NCBI GenBank assembly: GCA_025451195.1
Contig: JANWKV010000038.1
Coordinates: forward strand, 1-56,283
Direction: 5' to 3'
Origin: Candidatus Microgenomates bacterium
GTDB taxonomy: Bacteria > Patescibacteriota > Microgenomatia > Levybacterales > UBA12049
Length of the DNA: 56,283 nt
The stretch's first letter is position 1. The number at the start of each line of letters is the position of its first letter. The position numbers and the translations under genes are program-made. Below the pieces are notes generated by a model. It ran no database searches and had not been told where the DNA came from. It worked only from the letters and a program-made list of their open reading frames with translations. Shown here one piece after another: positions 48,722 through 56,249 of this stretch.

Positions 48722-50041
48722 TTATTTGCTTATTCGTCGTGCGTCTCTCCATCCGATATCCGTGCGGTAGTGCAAATTATTTCCTTCAACAGAAATTAAT
48801 TTCATAGCTTTATACGCCTTCTGTCGTGCTTCGTGAATATTTTTTCCCTCACCTGTAACATAAAATATTCTTCCTCCGTTTGCGTAAAATTTATTACTAT
48901 GGATTTTAATTCCTGCTCCATAAATTTTAACATCCGGAATTTTTGATGCCTTTTCCAAACCAAAAATTTGTTTCCCTTTTACATTTGAATAATCTCCGGG
49001 ATAACCATTTGAAGAACCCGCAACAACTATTCGTGCTTTATTATCCGTTTCTATTTTGATTGAATCAAGTTCTTCATTAATAATTGCTTCTCCAAGTTCA
49101 AAAAAATCATTTTTAATTCCCGGTATAATAACCTGTGCTTCCGGATCTCCCCATCTGGCATTAAATTCTATAATATAAACTTTTCTATCTATAATGATTC
49201 CACCCAAATATAAAATTCCTTTATAAGGCCTGGCCTCAATTTTTAGTCCGTCCAATGTTTTTTTAAATATTTTTTCCGTTTGATCTTTTATATTTTTATC
49301 TATAACAAGAGGCGGAGTTGAACATCCCATTCCACCGGTATTTTCCCCTTTATCTCCGTCGAGTGCTCTTTTATGATCTTGTGCGTATCCAATTGTCTGA
49401 AAAGTTTTTCCATCGGATATTGCAAATGCGGAAAATTCTTCCGCAAGTCCGGTTTTTGCCTGTAGCCATTTTTCAAGTAAAAAAGTTTTTGCCGAATCTC
49501 CAAATTTTTGCAGTTCTATTATTCTTTCTTCCGCTTCCGCGTTGTTTTTTGCGGGCAATGCTCCTTTGCCCTCTGCCAAACCCGACGCTTTAACAAACCA
49601 AGATTGATCTTTTTGTTTTTGCAAATACGCAATTGCTGTTTCTGTGTCGTCAAATATCTGGTATTCGGGCTGGGAAATATTATGGCGGGACATAAATTCC
49701 CGGGACCATGCTTTATTCCATTCTATTTCTCCGGCAAGTTTTGACGGACCCATTGCCATGATTCCATTTCTTAATAACTCGTCAACTAAACCAACCGCAA
49801 CAGCATTATCCTGGGCAACATCAACAAAACTTACATTTTCTTTTTTACAAATCTCTATTATTTCTTTAACACTTGTAGTTTTAAGATGGGTATAAATTTC
49901 CACGGGTTTTTTTGAAGAATGTTCCATGTAATCATTGCCCGGTATCGCGATAATTTTGGAAACATCTGGACTTTGGGAATATTTATCAACCAAAACAGAT
50001 CCCCTGCCCCCCGCGTCAATTACAACAATTGTGTTTTTCAT
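48722..50041 (-). CDS. purD: Phosphoribosylamine-glycine ligase
   Basis: 439 residues, ATP-grasp fold: KNTIVVIDAGGRGSVLVDKY at the start, FVDVAQDNAVAVGLVDELLR, GPSKLAGEIEWNKAWSREFM, FVKASGLAEGKGALPAKNNA, and EFNARWGDPEAQVIIPGI near the middle. It makes glycinamide ribonucleotide in purine synthesis. The N-terminal GxGGREHAL is changed to DAGGRGSVLV, an atypical variant. It is downstream of purF with a GIY-YIG gene between them; other purine genes are outside the window. Confidence 0.92.
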   Translation of the reverse strand: MKNTIVVIDAGGRGSVLVDKYSQSPDVSKIIAIPGNDYMEHSSKKPVEIYTHLKTTSVKEIIEICKKENVSFVDVAQDNAVAVGLVDELLRNGIMAMGPSKLAGEIEWNKAWSREFMSRHNISQPEYQIFDDTETAIAYLQKQKDQSWFVKASGLAEGKGALPAKNNAEAEERIIELQKFGDSAKTFLLEKWLQAKTGLAEEFSAFAISDGKTFQTIGYAQDHKRALDGDKGENTGGMGCSTPPLVIDKNIKDQTEKIFKKTLDGLKIEARPYKGILYLGGIIIDRKVYIIEFNARWGDPEAQVIIPGIKNDFFELGEAIINEELDSIKIETDNKARIVVAGSSNGYPGDYSNVKGKQIFGLEKASKIPDVKIYGAGIKIHSNKFYANGGRIFYVTGEGKNIHEARQKAYKAMKLISVEGNNLHYRTDIGWRDARRISK

Positions 50042-50048
50042 AATTACT

Positions 50049-50086
50049 TGTTATTCCGAGCGAACAAAGTGAGTCGAGGAATCTAT
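50049..50086. repeat. Palindromic repeat near purD
   Basis: TTATTCCGAGCGAACAAAGT and then GAGTCGAGGAATC (about 50050-50083) form an imperfect inverted repeat. It belongs to the same family as the CGAG/GCGAAG elements at 2124 and 54788. It lies between purD and the GIY-YIG gene. Confidence 0.6.
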
Positions 50087-50087
50087 C

Positions 50088-50381
50088 TCAACTAACTAAA
50101 CTTTCGATTGAAATTTCTCGGAATTCAGGATTTATTTTGGTTATAAGTTTTATTTTCTTTTTTCTGTTCCAATTTTTTAATTGCTTTTCTCTTAGAATTG
50201 ATGATTGTGGGTTAGAGAATGTTTCATAATAAATTAGAACATTTATATTATATTTTTTTGTGAAACCTTCAACAACTTTTTGTTTATGTTCCCAAACTCT
50301 CTTAATTAGATTACTTGTAATTCCTATATAGAATTTCCCCGACAGACTCCTAAGGATATATACGAAATACTGTTTGATCAT
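50088..50381 (-). CDS. GIY-YIG nuclease family protein
   Basis: 97 residues from ATG 50381, with FVYILRSLSGKFYIGITSNL (the GIY-YIG half-motifs as VYIL and YIGIT), KRVWEHKQKVVEGFTKKYNI and NVLIYYETFSNPQSSILREK. Such single-domain UvrC-like nucleases are common and poorly understood; they may act in DNA repair or be selfish. It sits between purF and purD, flanked on both sides by palindromic repeats, so it may have inserted into the purine operon. The start is chosen where the family fold begins. Confidence 0.85.
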   Translation of the reverse strand: MIKQYFVYILRSLSGKFYIGITSNLIKRVWEHKQKVVEGFTKKYNINVLIYYETFSNPQSSILREKQLKNWNRKKKIKLITKINPEFREISIESLVS

Positions 50382-50389
50382 AAAACAAC

Positions 50390-50425
50390 ATGAATGGGTC
50401 CCTCGACTTTTCCCGGGATGATAAT
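50390..50425. repeat. Partial palindromic repeat between GIY-YIG and purF
   Basis: The bases around GGGTCCCTCGACTTTTCCCG resemble one arm of the CGAG/TCGAG palindrome family, apparently a truncated copy. Together with 50049-50086 it brackets the GIY-YIG gene. Confidence 0.4.
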
Positions 50426-50427
50426 AA

Positions 50428-51843
50428 CTACACTTTAAAGTTGATATTTTTAGCGTGTTCTCCAATGTCTATCGGGTATTTGCCTGTAAAACAACTCGTA
50501 CAAAATTTTTCTTCCGGAATCCCGGTTGCTTTAATCAATCCTTCATAGGATAAATATTGCAATGTATCTGCCCCGACAAAATTTCTGATCTCTTCAACAC
50601 TCATTTGGGCTGCTATTAATTCCTGCTGTGTTGGCGTTGCAATTCCGTAAAAATCCGGATACTTGACTTCAGGAGATGCGGAAAGTAAGTGTACTTCTTT
50701 TGCTCCTGCATTTCTCACCATATGAACAAGCTTTTTACTTGTTGTACCCCTTACTATTGAATCGTCAATAACGATAACTCTTTTTCCTTTTAATATTTCT
50801 TTCATTGGAATAAGTTTAAGCTTTACGTCTTTTTCGCGCATTACATGTACGGGATTTATAAATGTTCGGTGGATATAACTGTTTTTTAAAAGTCCGTGAT
50901 CAAATTTTATCCCTGATTCTTCTGCATATCCAAGACTTGCCGGTATTGCACTGTTTGGCACAGGCACAACAATATCCGCATCAATTTTTTTCTCCCTTGC
51001 CAGTTGCCTGCCCATTTCCCGTCTAATTTCATTAATACTCTTCCCGTACAAAAAACTGTCCGGCCTGGAAAAGTAAACGAACTCAAAAATATCAAGCTTT
51101 TCAACAGTTTTTTTAGCAATCTGGTAACTATGTAAGCCGTTATCATCTATAACAATCATTTCTCCCGGTTTAACATCCCTGACAAATTCTGCGTTAATAC
51201 TATCCAGTCCGCAAGTCTCGGAAGATATCGCGTAACCTTCATCGTTATTTAATTTCCCGATTGAAAAAGGCCTTATTCCATGCGCATCGCGAAGACCAAT
51301 GACTTTATTTTTTGTAAGAATAACCAAAGAAAATGCCCCTGTAAAAAGAGGGAAGCTTTTTTCGATTGCTTCTTCAACAGACATTTCTTTTAGCATATAA
51401 AATTCAATTACTTCCTGTATTAACTCGCTATCATTATGGTGGTCTAAACCCTTACCTGTATTTTTTATGAGGAATTCCCGTAGTTTGTCTACTGTTGGTA
51501 AATTTCCATTATGTGCAACTGCAACAAGATTGTGTTCTGTATAGCAAGGTTGAAAATGGCTAAATGGACTTCCAAAAGTAGAATATCTATTATGCCCTAT
51601 TGCCATGTGACCGGGAAGTTTATTGAGGGCCTCTTCCGTATGCACGCTTGCAACAAGGCCTGGTCCTTTATTTGTCCTGATTGTTTCCCCATCTGCGGTA
51701 CTTATACCTGTTGCCTCTTGTCCTCTGTGTTGAAGTGCCCAAAGTGCGGTGCAAACAAGTCTTGCTGCGTAATGAGTTTTTGTATATACGCCAAAAACTG
51801 CACATTTTTCGCTCAGTTCCGGAGTAAAATCTTGAGAGATCAT
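50428..51843 (-). CDS. purF: Amidophosphoribosyltransferase
   Basis: 471 residues. A short propeptide precedes Cys14 (EKCAVFGVY), the likely N-terminal nucleophile after processing. Glutaminase: ALQHRGQEATGISTADG and GHNRYSTFGSPF. Phosphoribosyltransferase: VIVIDDSIVRGTTSKKLVHM. Cys residues FCTSCFTGKYP near the end are the usual iron-sulfur ligands. It makes phosphoribosylamine from PRPP and glutamine, the first step of purine synthesis. It is the first gene of a run with GIY-YIG and purD. Confidence 0.95.
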   Translation of the reverse strand: MISQDFTPELSEKCAVFGVYTKTHYAARLVCTALWALQHRGQEATGISTADGETIRTNKGPGLVASVHTEEALNKLPGHMAIGHNRYSTFGSPFSHFQPCYTEHNLVAVAHNGNLPTVDKLREFLIKNTGKGLDHHNDSELIQEVIEFYMLKEMSVEEAIEKSFPLFTGAFSLVILTKNKVIGLRDAHGIRPFSIGKLNNDEGYAISSETCGLDSINAEFVRDVKPGEMIVIDDNGLHSYQIAKKTVEKLDIFEFVYFSRPDSFLYGKSINEIRREMGRQLAREKKIDADIVVPVPNSAIPASLGYAEESGIKFDHGLLKNSYIHRTFINPVHVMREKDVKLKLIPMKEILKGKRVIVIDDSIVRGTTSKKLVHMVRNAGAKEVHLLSASPEVKYPDFYGIATPTQQELIAAQMSVEEIRNFVGADTLQYLSYEGLIKATGIPEEKFCTSCFTGKYPIDIGEHAKNINFKV

Positions 51844-51934
51844 CGGTGAAACCTGTTAAGTTTCATGTTTATAATATAACATTATTGTATTTAATTCAAG
51901 CATGATGTTGTCAGAAACTTAAAGACATCATATC

Positions 51935-51962
51935 TTGACTGAACAAAAAAAGCTGATATAAT
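51935..51962 (+). promoter_or_regulatory. Promoter of the SAM-riboswitch operon
   Basis: TTGACT (51935-51940), 16 bases, perfect TATAAT (51957-51962). It starts transcription just before the SAM aptamer at about 51971. Upstream, 51844-51934 holds the purF start region and nothing else visible. Confidence 0.7.
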
Positions 51963-51970
51963 ATATTTAA

Positions 51971-52078
51971 ATCAAGAGTGATGGATAGAGGTTTGGTTCT
52001 TTGACCCATCCGGCAACCGACAAGAAACGGTGCCACACCCAAAAAGGATTTGTCCTTAAATTAAGCGAAGGAAAAATT
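51971..52078 (+). ncRNA. SAM-I (S-box) riboswitch aptamer upstream of methionine synthase
   Basis: The sequence follows the S-box order: ATCAAGAG (51971-51978), then a stem-loop with GATGGATAGAGG, TTTGACCCATCCGGCAACC, then ACGGTGCCACACCC, and a final AAGGATTTGTCCTT-type stem. ATCAAGAG, CCGGCAACC and GGTGCCA are hallmark blocks. When SAM is bound, the following terminator should form, stopping expression of the downstream methionine genes. A second S-box lies before metK (56250-56283). Confidence 0.85.
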
Positions 52079-52091
52079 TTTTTTGTTATTT

Positions 52092-52157
52092 ATGAAGACT
52101 TACAAAAACTACATGATGGAAATGATGCAAAACTCCTACTGGGAGGTTTTAGCGTAG
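52092..52157 (+). other. Methionine-rich 21-codon leader ORF within the riboswitch expression platform
   Basis: ATG 52092 to TAG 52157 reads MKTYKNYMMEMM then QNSYWEVLA. It has five Met in its first twelve residues, including two Met-Met pairs. It lies between the SAM aptamer and the terminator, and covers the antiterminator candidate GGGAGGTT (52141-52148). Ribosome stalling at Met codons could add a second input to the SAM switch. No convincing ribosome site; it could be chance. Confidence 0.4.
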
Positions 52158-52179
52158 TTTCCTAATTAAGTTAGAACGC

Positions 52180-52204
52180 AACCTCCCAAACGGGAGGTTT
52201 TTTT
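52180..52204 (+). terminator. Terminator of the SAM riboswitch
   Basis: AACCTCCC (52180-52187), loop AAAC, GGGAGGTT (52192-52199), followed by a T-run to 52204: a perfect 8-bp stem. An upstream copy of GGGAGGTT (52141-52148) can pair with the 5' arm instead, giving an antiterminator. This is the expected on/off arrangement. Confidence 0.9.
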
Positions 52205-52205
52205 A

Positions 52206-52275
52206 TGCAGATCTCGCTGACACGAAGTGAGGCTTAGATATGCATAATCCGCCGAAGCCTTGGCGAAGGTGGATA
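52206..52275. repeat. Palindromic repeat debris between terminator and methionine synthase
   Basis: GATCTCGCTGACACGAAGTG and TCCGCCGAAGCCTTGGCGAA resemble the CGAAGTGAG and GCGAAGG repeat family found elsewhere in the window. The second has an inverted arrangement, TCCGCC...GGCGAAGGTGGA. Probably dispersed repeats that landed downstream of the terminator. Confidence 0.45.
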
Positions 52276-52286
52276 TTGGAAATAAT

Positions 52287-53366
52287 ATGAAACTCAAACA
52301 AAATAAAATACTCACAGCGATTGTTGGAAGTTATCCAAAACCAAAATATGTCTTTAAAAAATCGGGCAGGAAGCTGCTTGATAGTGTTGGTCTTGATTTT
52401 TATGCTGCGGAAAAAAATTCTGATAAAAAAACTTTTAAAAAACTTTTAGACAAAGCATCAATAAATGCAATAAAAGATCAAAATTCGGCCAACATAGATT
52501 TTATAACAGACGGAGAAGAAAGAAGAGGCCATTATGTTTTGCATATTCTCAAAGGATTAAAAGGGATTAACTTTAAAAAACTTTCAACAATAGAAATCAG
52601 AGGAGGTACTTACAAAAGAGTTGTCCCAACAATCGTCGACCAAATCAAATACGGATCTCCAATCGTTGTAAAAGAATTCTTGTTTACAAAAAAACATGCA
52701 AAAAATATTGCAAAAATAGGGCTCCCCGGCCCTTCAACAGTAATTGATTGCGTTGCGGATGAATTTTATAATGGAAATCAGGAAAAACTTGCTTTTGATT
52801 ACGCAAATGCTATTCGAAACGAAGTAAAAGCATTAATTGATGTCGGATGTAAAGTGATCCAATTCGATGACCCGGTTCTTCTTAGATATCCAAAAAAAGC
52901 TAAGGACTGGGGTTTAAAAGCACTTCAAGCGTGTTTTAAGGGACTGGAAAATAAAGCATATTTTATTGTTCATATTTGCTGCGGATACCCAAATAAACCT
53001 CTTGAGAAAAAAGGAATTTCTTACAAAGCAAACAGTAATTATTACAAAGACATTTTAAACTGGTTGTCAAAATCAACTTTGGACGCAGTATCTATTGAAG
53101 GAGCCCAAAGCAATCTTGATTTATCAAGTTTATCCTCCATAGGCAAAAAAACAGTAATGCTTGGCGTTTTAGATGTTGGAAATAATAAAGTCGAATCTGT
53201 TTCCTCTTTGGTAAATAGAGGAAAGGATGCTCTTAAATATATTAAAAAAGAACAACTGATACTAGGGCCAGACTGCGGAATGCTTGAGTTAACTAGATTT
53301 TCAGCAAAGAAAAAATTAGCTAATCTTGCAAAAGTGGCAAAAATTCTTAATGGAGGTGAGAATTAA
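52287..53366 (+). CDS. Core methionine synthase (MetE C-terminal domain only)
   Basis: 359 residues from ATG 52287; an upstream frame adds nine residues from repeat DNA, so the shorter form is chosen. It opens LTAIVGSYPKPKYVF and has DFITDGEERRGHYVLHILKG, IQFDDPVLLRYP, the zinc-ligand block FIVHICCGYPN (His and Cys), IEGAQSN (Glu) and GPDCGM (Cys). The N-terminal folate-binding domain of MetE is absent. Core enzymes of this type (Mes family in archaea and Dehalococcoides) take methyl groups from corrinoid proteins or methylcobalamin. It methylates homocysteine. First gene after a SAM riboswitch. Confidence 0.85.
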   Translation: MKLKQNKILTAIVGSYPKPKYVFKKSGRKLLDSVGLDFYAAEKNSDKKTFKKLLDKASINAIKDQNSANIDFITDGEERRGHYVLHILKGLKGINFKKLSTIEIRGGTYKRVVPTIVDQIKYGSPIVVKEFLFTKKHAKNIAKIGLPGPSTVIDCVADEFYNGNQEKLAFDYANAIRNEVKALIDVGCKVIQFDDPVLLRYPKKAKDWGLKALQACFKGLENKAYFIVHICCGYPNKPLEKKGISYKANSNYYKDILNWLSKSTLDAVSIEGAQSNLDLSSLSSIGKKTVMLGVLDVGNNKVESVSSLVNRGKDALKYIKKEQLILGPDCGMLELTRFSAKKKLANLAKVAKILNGGEN

Positions 53367-53367
53367 A

Positions 53368-54156
53368 ATGTCAGCAGTAGAAACATCGGAACAATATGAT
53401 TATGACGGTACCTACAAACTTGGAGAACAACCTGTTCATCCGGTTGTCTTAGATGCTCTTAAAGGAGTTGATTCTCAACTTCACCCAGGAGATATAATTC
53501 TCGATTTGGGATCTGGTCCTGGAAGATTAAGTCACGAGGCACCTACAGTAAATGCATATTTTATTGCTATTGATGGAGATCCGGAGGCGGTTAGACAATA
53601 TAATGAAAGCGCATCATCCAGAGGGTCCAGTGATAGAGCCCATCATGGTGATATAAGACAACTCGAACAAACTCTTTCTCAAACGGGGGTGGATAGAAGA
53701 AGATTACGAGGTGCTGTTTTTCATAGAGTTCTTCATGTGCTTGATCCTCAAGAACAGGTTGATGTATTAAAACAGACAAGAAGAGCTCTTAGGCCAAATT
53801 CAACAATTATTGTCACTTCAGCAGCGGACGATGACCATAAAGCACAGGCTCTTCGTGCACGAGGTTTGTATTCTCCCGATGCCGTTAACAATTGTGCTCC
53901 GGTAATGTCCGGACTTCCTGAGGAAACAACCTTTTTTGGAGTTCATTTCGCAGACGAAAAACACTTAAAAAATTTGGCAAAAAGTTCTCATCTTCGTCTA
54001 CGAAACCAGTCGGTCCGTAGGATTAGAGAAAGAAGCGGATATTCCGATGCAACAAATTCTTATATTTTTGCAGAGTTTCAAACACCCGGAAGATTATTCT
54101 ATGCTAAAGAAAAACTTTTGGATTCAACTGTAAGAAGAGTTAGGCGAAGACCATAA
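53368..54156 (+). CDS. Class I SAM-dependent methyltransferase
   Basis: 262 residues from ATG 53368, preceded by a strong GGAGGTGAG ribosome site. It begins MSAVETSEQYDYDGTYKLGE and has motif I IILDLGSGPGRLSHEAP, the acidic IDGDPEAVRQYNE loop and a C-terminal region rich in Arg (RRVRRRP). It starts one base after the methionine synthase stop, so it is expressed from the same SAM-riboswitch transcript. It likely uses SAM as donor; substrate unknown. Base usage (many AGA/AGG Arg) resembles that of the HTH gene at 3175. Confidence 0.85.
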   Translation: MSAVETSEQYDYDGTYKLGEQPVHPVVLDALKGVDSQLHPGDIILDLGSGPGRLSHEAPTVNAYFIAIDGDPEAVRQYNESASSRGSSDRAHHGDIRQLEQTLSQTGVDRRRLRGAVFHRVLHVLDPQEQVDVLKQTRRALRPNSTIIVTSAADDDHKAQALRARGLYSPDAVNNCAPVMSGLPEETTFFGVHFADEKHLKNLAKSSHLRLRNQSVRRIRERSGYSDATNSYIFAEFQTPGRLFYAKEKLLDSTVRRVRRRP

Positions 54157-54203
54157 CTATCTAAACAAAAATGTCTCTTATAATAAGCCGATAAAAGAAT
54201 TAC

Positions 54204-54920
54204 ATGAACATTTTGGAAGTTAATATGTTTAAAAATTATCTAAAACAAATCGGTCTTGAGTATTTAATAAAAGATATTGAAAAAATAGATCTTAACAATT
54301 TTGTTAAGGATGCATTTGAACAAAATTTCCAAAATTTATCTGATAAAGAAATACAAAATTTATATGTTTATGATGTTCCAAAATTATCTGCAGATGGCAG
54401 TTGCAGTATTCTGGAAGAAAAGAATGAAACTCCATATGATCTATCACAAATATTTGGTACTTCCCCTTCTCAAACACTTTATCTTTGGAGACTAAAGCAG
54501 ATTGTAAAAAAATTATATGAACTGACAGGCGTTGATTGGTTGGGAATTTATAAAAAAACGAACAACACTAAAAATGAACCAGTTTTGGTTAAAGAATCTT
54601 ATCTTGGACTTTTTAGTAGGCCAGAATTTCCACTAACAAAAGAGTTTGCCAAAAAATCAAATAATTCAACAGTTGGTCTAACGGGAAAAGCAAAAGTAAT
54701 TCAGGATGTGTCCAGTAATGAAGGTCCATACTATAAATGCGATGGAAAAGTTCAAAGTGAATTTTGCTTGCCAATAATTTCCCCTAAGTCATCCCGAGCG
54801 AAGTCGAGGGATCTCGTTATTGGAATAATAGATGCCGAAAGCTTCTCTACTAATTTTTTTACTAGCGAACGCTTACTCCAAATTGCCAAAGTGGCATACG
54901 ATTTAGAAAATATGGCTTGA
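54204..54920 (+). CDS. GAF-domain protein (free methionine sulfoxide reductase-like), with an internal repeat
   Basis: 238 residues; ATG 54225 is an alternative start with a better ribosome site (GGAAG). The domain (about 80-238) has DWLGIYKKTNNTKN, TVGLTGKAKVIQDVSSNEGP, YYKCDGKVQSEFCLPIISP and GIIDAESFSTNFFTSERLLQ, the GAF pattern. The YYKCD/SEFCLPI block resembles free methionine-(R)-sulfoxide reductases, but other catalytic Cys are missing. Residues about 195-204 (SSRAKSRDLV) are encoded by a CGAG palindrome, an in-frame repeat insertion. It may act in methionine redox repair or be a sensor. Confidence 0.75.
   Translation: MNILEVNMFKNYLKQIGLEYLIKDIEKIDLNNFVKDAFEQNFQNLSDKEIQNLYVYDVPKLSADGSCSILEEKNETPYDLSQIFGTSPSQTLYLWRLKQIVKKLYELTGVDWLGIYKKTNNTKNEPVLVKESYLGLFSRPEFPLTKEFAKKSNNSTVGLTGKAKVIQDVSSNEGPYYKCDGKVQSEFCLPIISPKSSRAKSRDLVIGIIDAESFSTNFFTSERLLQIAKVAYDLENMA
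54788..54815 (+). repeat. CGAG/TCGAG palindrome inside the GAF gene
   Basis: GTCATCCCGAGCGAAGTCGA then GGGATCTC is an imperfect inverted repeat of the dispersed family. It adds ten residues in frame. It is flanked by normal GAF sequence on both sides. Confidence 0.75.
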
Positions 54921-54941
54921 AGCAAATATTCGTAGAAGCAA

Positions 54942-56051
54942 TTATTTTTTTACTATCTTTTCCCAGGGGAATTCTTCGCGGCCAAAATGTCCATAAGATG
55001 CAGTAGGTAAATAAATTGCTCTTTGTAGTTTAAGTCCTTTTAAAATACCACTTACTGATGTGTCCAAAATTTTTGCTGCAAAATCATTAATTGTGTTTCC
55101 ATTTACTTTTTCTGTTCCAAAAGTTTCAACCTCTTGCATAAGTGGTTTTTTAGCTCCAATAAAGTAAGCAAGTCTTACTTCTGCCCTATCTGCCAATTTA
55201 TTCGCAACAATATTTTTTGCAATAAAACGCGCGGCATATGCACCGGATCTGTCTACTTTTGTTGGATCTTTACCGGAAAATGCTCCGCCTCCAACTTTTG
55301 CATAACCACCATATGTATCAACAACAATTTTTCTGCCAGTAACTCCACTATCTGCAGATGGTCCCCCATGATGCCAAACTCCTGTTCCATTAACAATTAA
55401 ATTTTTCTCATCAACTTTAAATCCATATTTTTTTAAAACAGGTGTAACAACTTTTTTATATAAATCATTTTTGACTTGTTCTAATTTTATCTTTTCACTG
55501 TGTGGGACAGCCAAAACAACAGTACTAACTTTGTGTGGTTTACCATCTTTATACTCCACCGTTACCTGACTTTTACCATCTGGTCTAAGGTATGGAAGAA
55601 TCTTTTTTTCGCGGATGGTATCTATTTTTTTTGTAAGTTCATGGGCAAGAGTTATTGGAAGAGGCATTAATTGAGGGGTTTCACGTACTGCAAACCCAAA
55701 CATCATACCCTGATCCCCTGCTCCCGCATCATCTACCCCAACAGAAATTTCTGGAGATTGTGCATGTATATGAACGGCAATTGGGGAAATATACGAAAAT
55801 CCTGATTTTTTATCTGTGTAACCAAGTCTTTTAATTTGCTCTCTGGCCACTTTTTCAAAATTTATTTTTGCTTTTGTTTTTACTTCTCCAGCTAGAATAA
55901 TATGACCGTGTGCTGCCATTGTTTCCACTGCAACTCTTCCTGTTGGATCTTGTTTTAAAACAGCATCAACAATTGCGTCACTAATTTGGTCGCAAATTTT
56001 GTCCGGATGACCCGCACAAACCGATTCAGAAGTAAAAGTATATGTACTCAT
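54942..56051 (-). CDS. metK: S-adenosylmethionine synthetase
   Basis: 369 residues, slightly shorter than the usual 380-390. Signatures: TFTSESVCAGHPDKICDQIS, ISVGVDDAGAGDQGMMFGFA, VNGTGVWHHGGPSADSGVTG and GGGAFSGKDPTKVDRSGAYA. It makes SAM from methionine and ATP. The start ATG 56051 follows an AAGGAGGAT ribosome site. It is controlled by a SAM-I riboswitch at 56250-56283 and terminator at 56157-56181. It is convergent with the GAF gene (21 bases between stops). Confidence 0.98.
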   Translation of the reverse strand: MSTYTFTSESVCAGHPDKICDQISDAIVDAVLKQDPTGRVAVETMAAHGHIILAGEVKTKAKINFEKVAREQIKRLGYTDKKSGFSYISPIAVHIHAQSPEISVGVDDAGAGDQGMMFGFAVRETPQLMPLPITLAHELTKKIDTIREKKILPYLRPDGKSQVTVEYKDGKPHKVSTVVLAVPHSEKIKLEQVKNDLYKKVVTPVLKKYGFKVDEKNLIVNGTGVWHHGGPSADSGVTGRKIVVDTYGGYAKVGGGAFSGKDPTKVDRSGAYAARFIAKNIVANKLADRAEVRLAYFIGAKKPLMQEVETFGTEKVNGNTINDFAAKILDTSVSGILKGLKLQRAIYLPTASYGHFGREEFPWEKIVKK

Positions 56052-56132
56052 AAAAATTGAATTATCCTCCTTATCTTACTTTTCGCCTTACCTACTATTC
56101 GTAGCACGGCTCAAAAAGCGATTTCTGGAGGA

Positions 56133-56181
56133 TTGTTTTTCTGCAAGCAGAAAAACAAAAAACTCTTCCAAAAAGGAAGAG
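56133..56181 (-). terminator. Terminator and antiterminator hairpins of the metK riboswitch
   Basis: On the minus strand CTCTTCC-TTTTT-GGAAGAG (56163-56181) is followed by a T-run, a clear terminator. Next comes a perfect 12-bp hairpin (56133-56158; arms GCAGAAAAACAA as read on the plus strand). The two are adjacent and may be competing or sequential elements of the switch. Confidence 0.8.
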
Positions 56182-56249
56182 TGATAATAAAGTCTTTATC
56201 TTCCTTCTTTGGCCCGCCTGTCATCGCTTGAGGCGAAGACAATAGCGGA

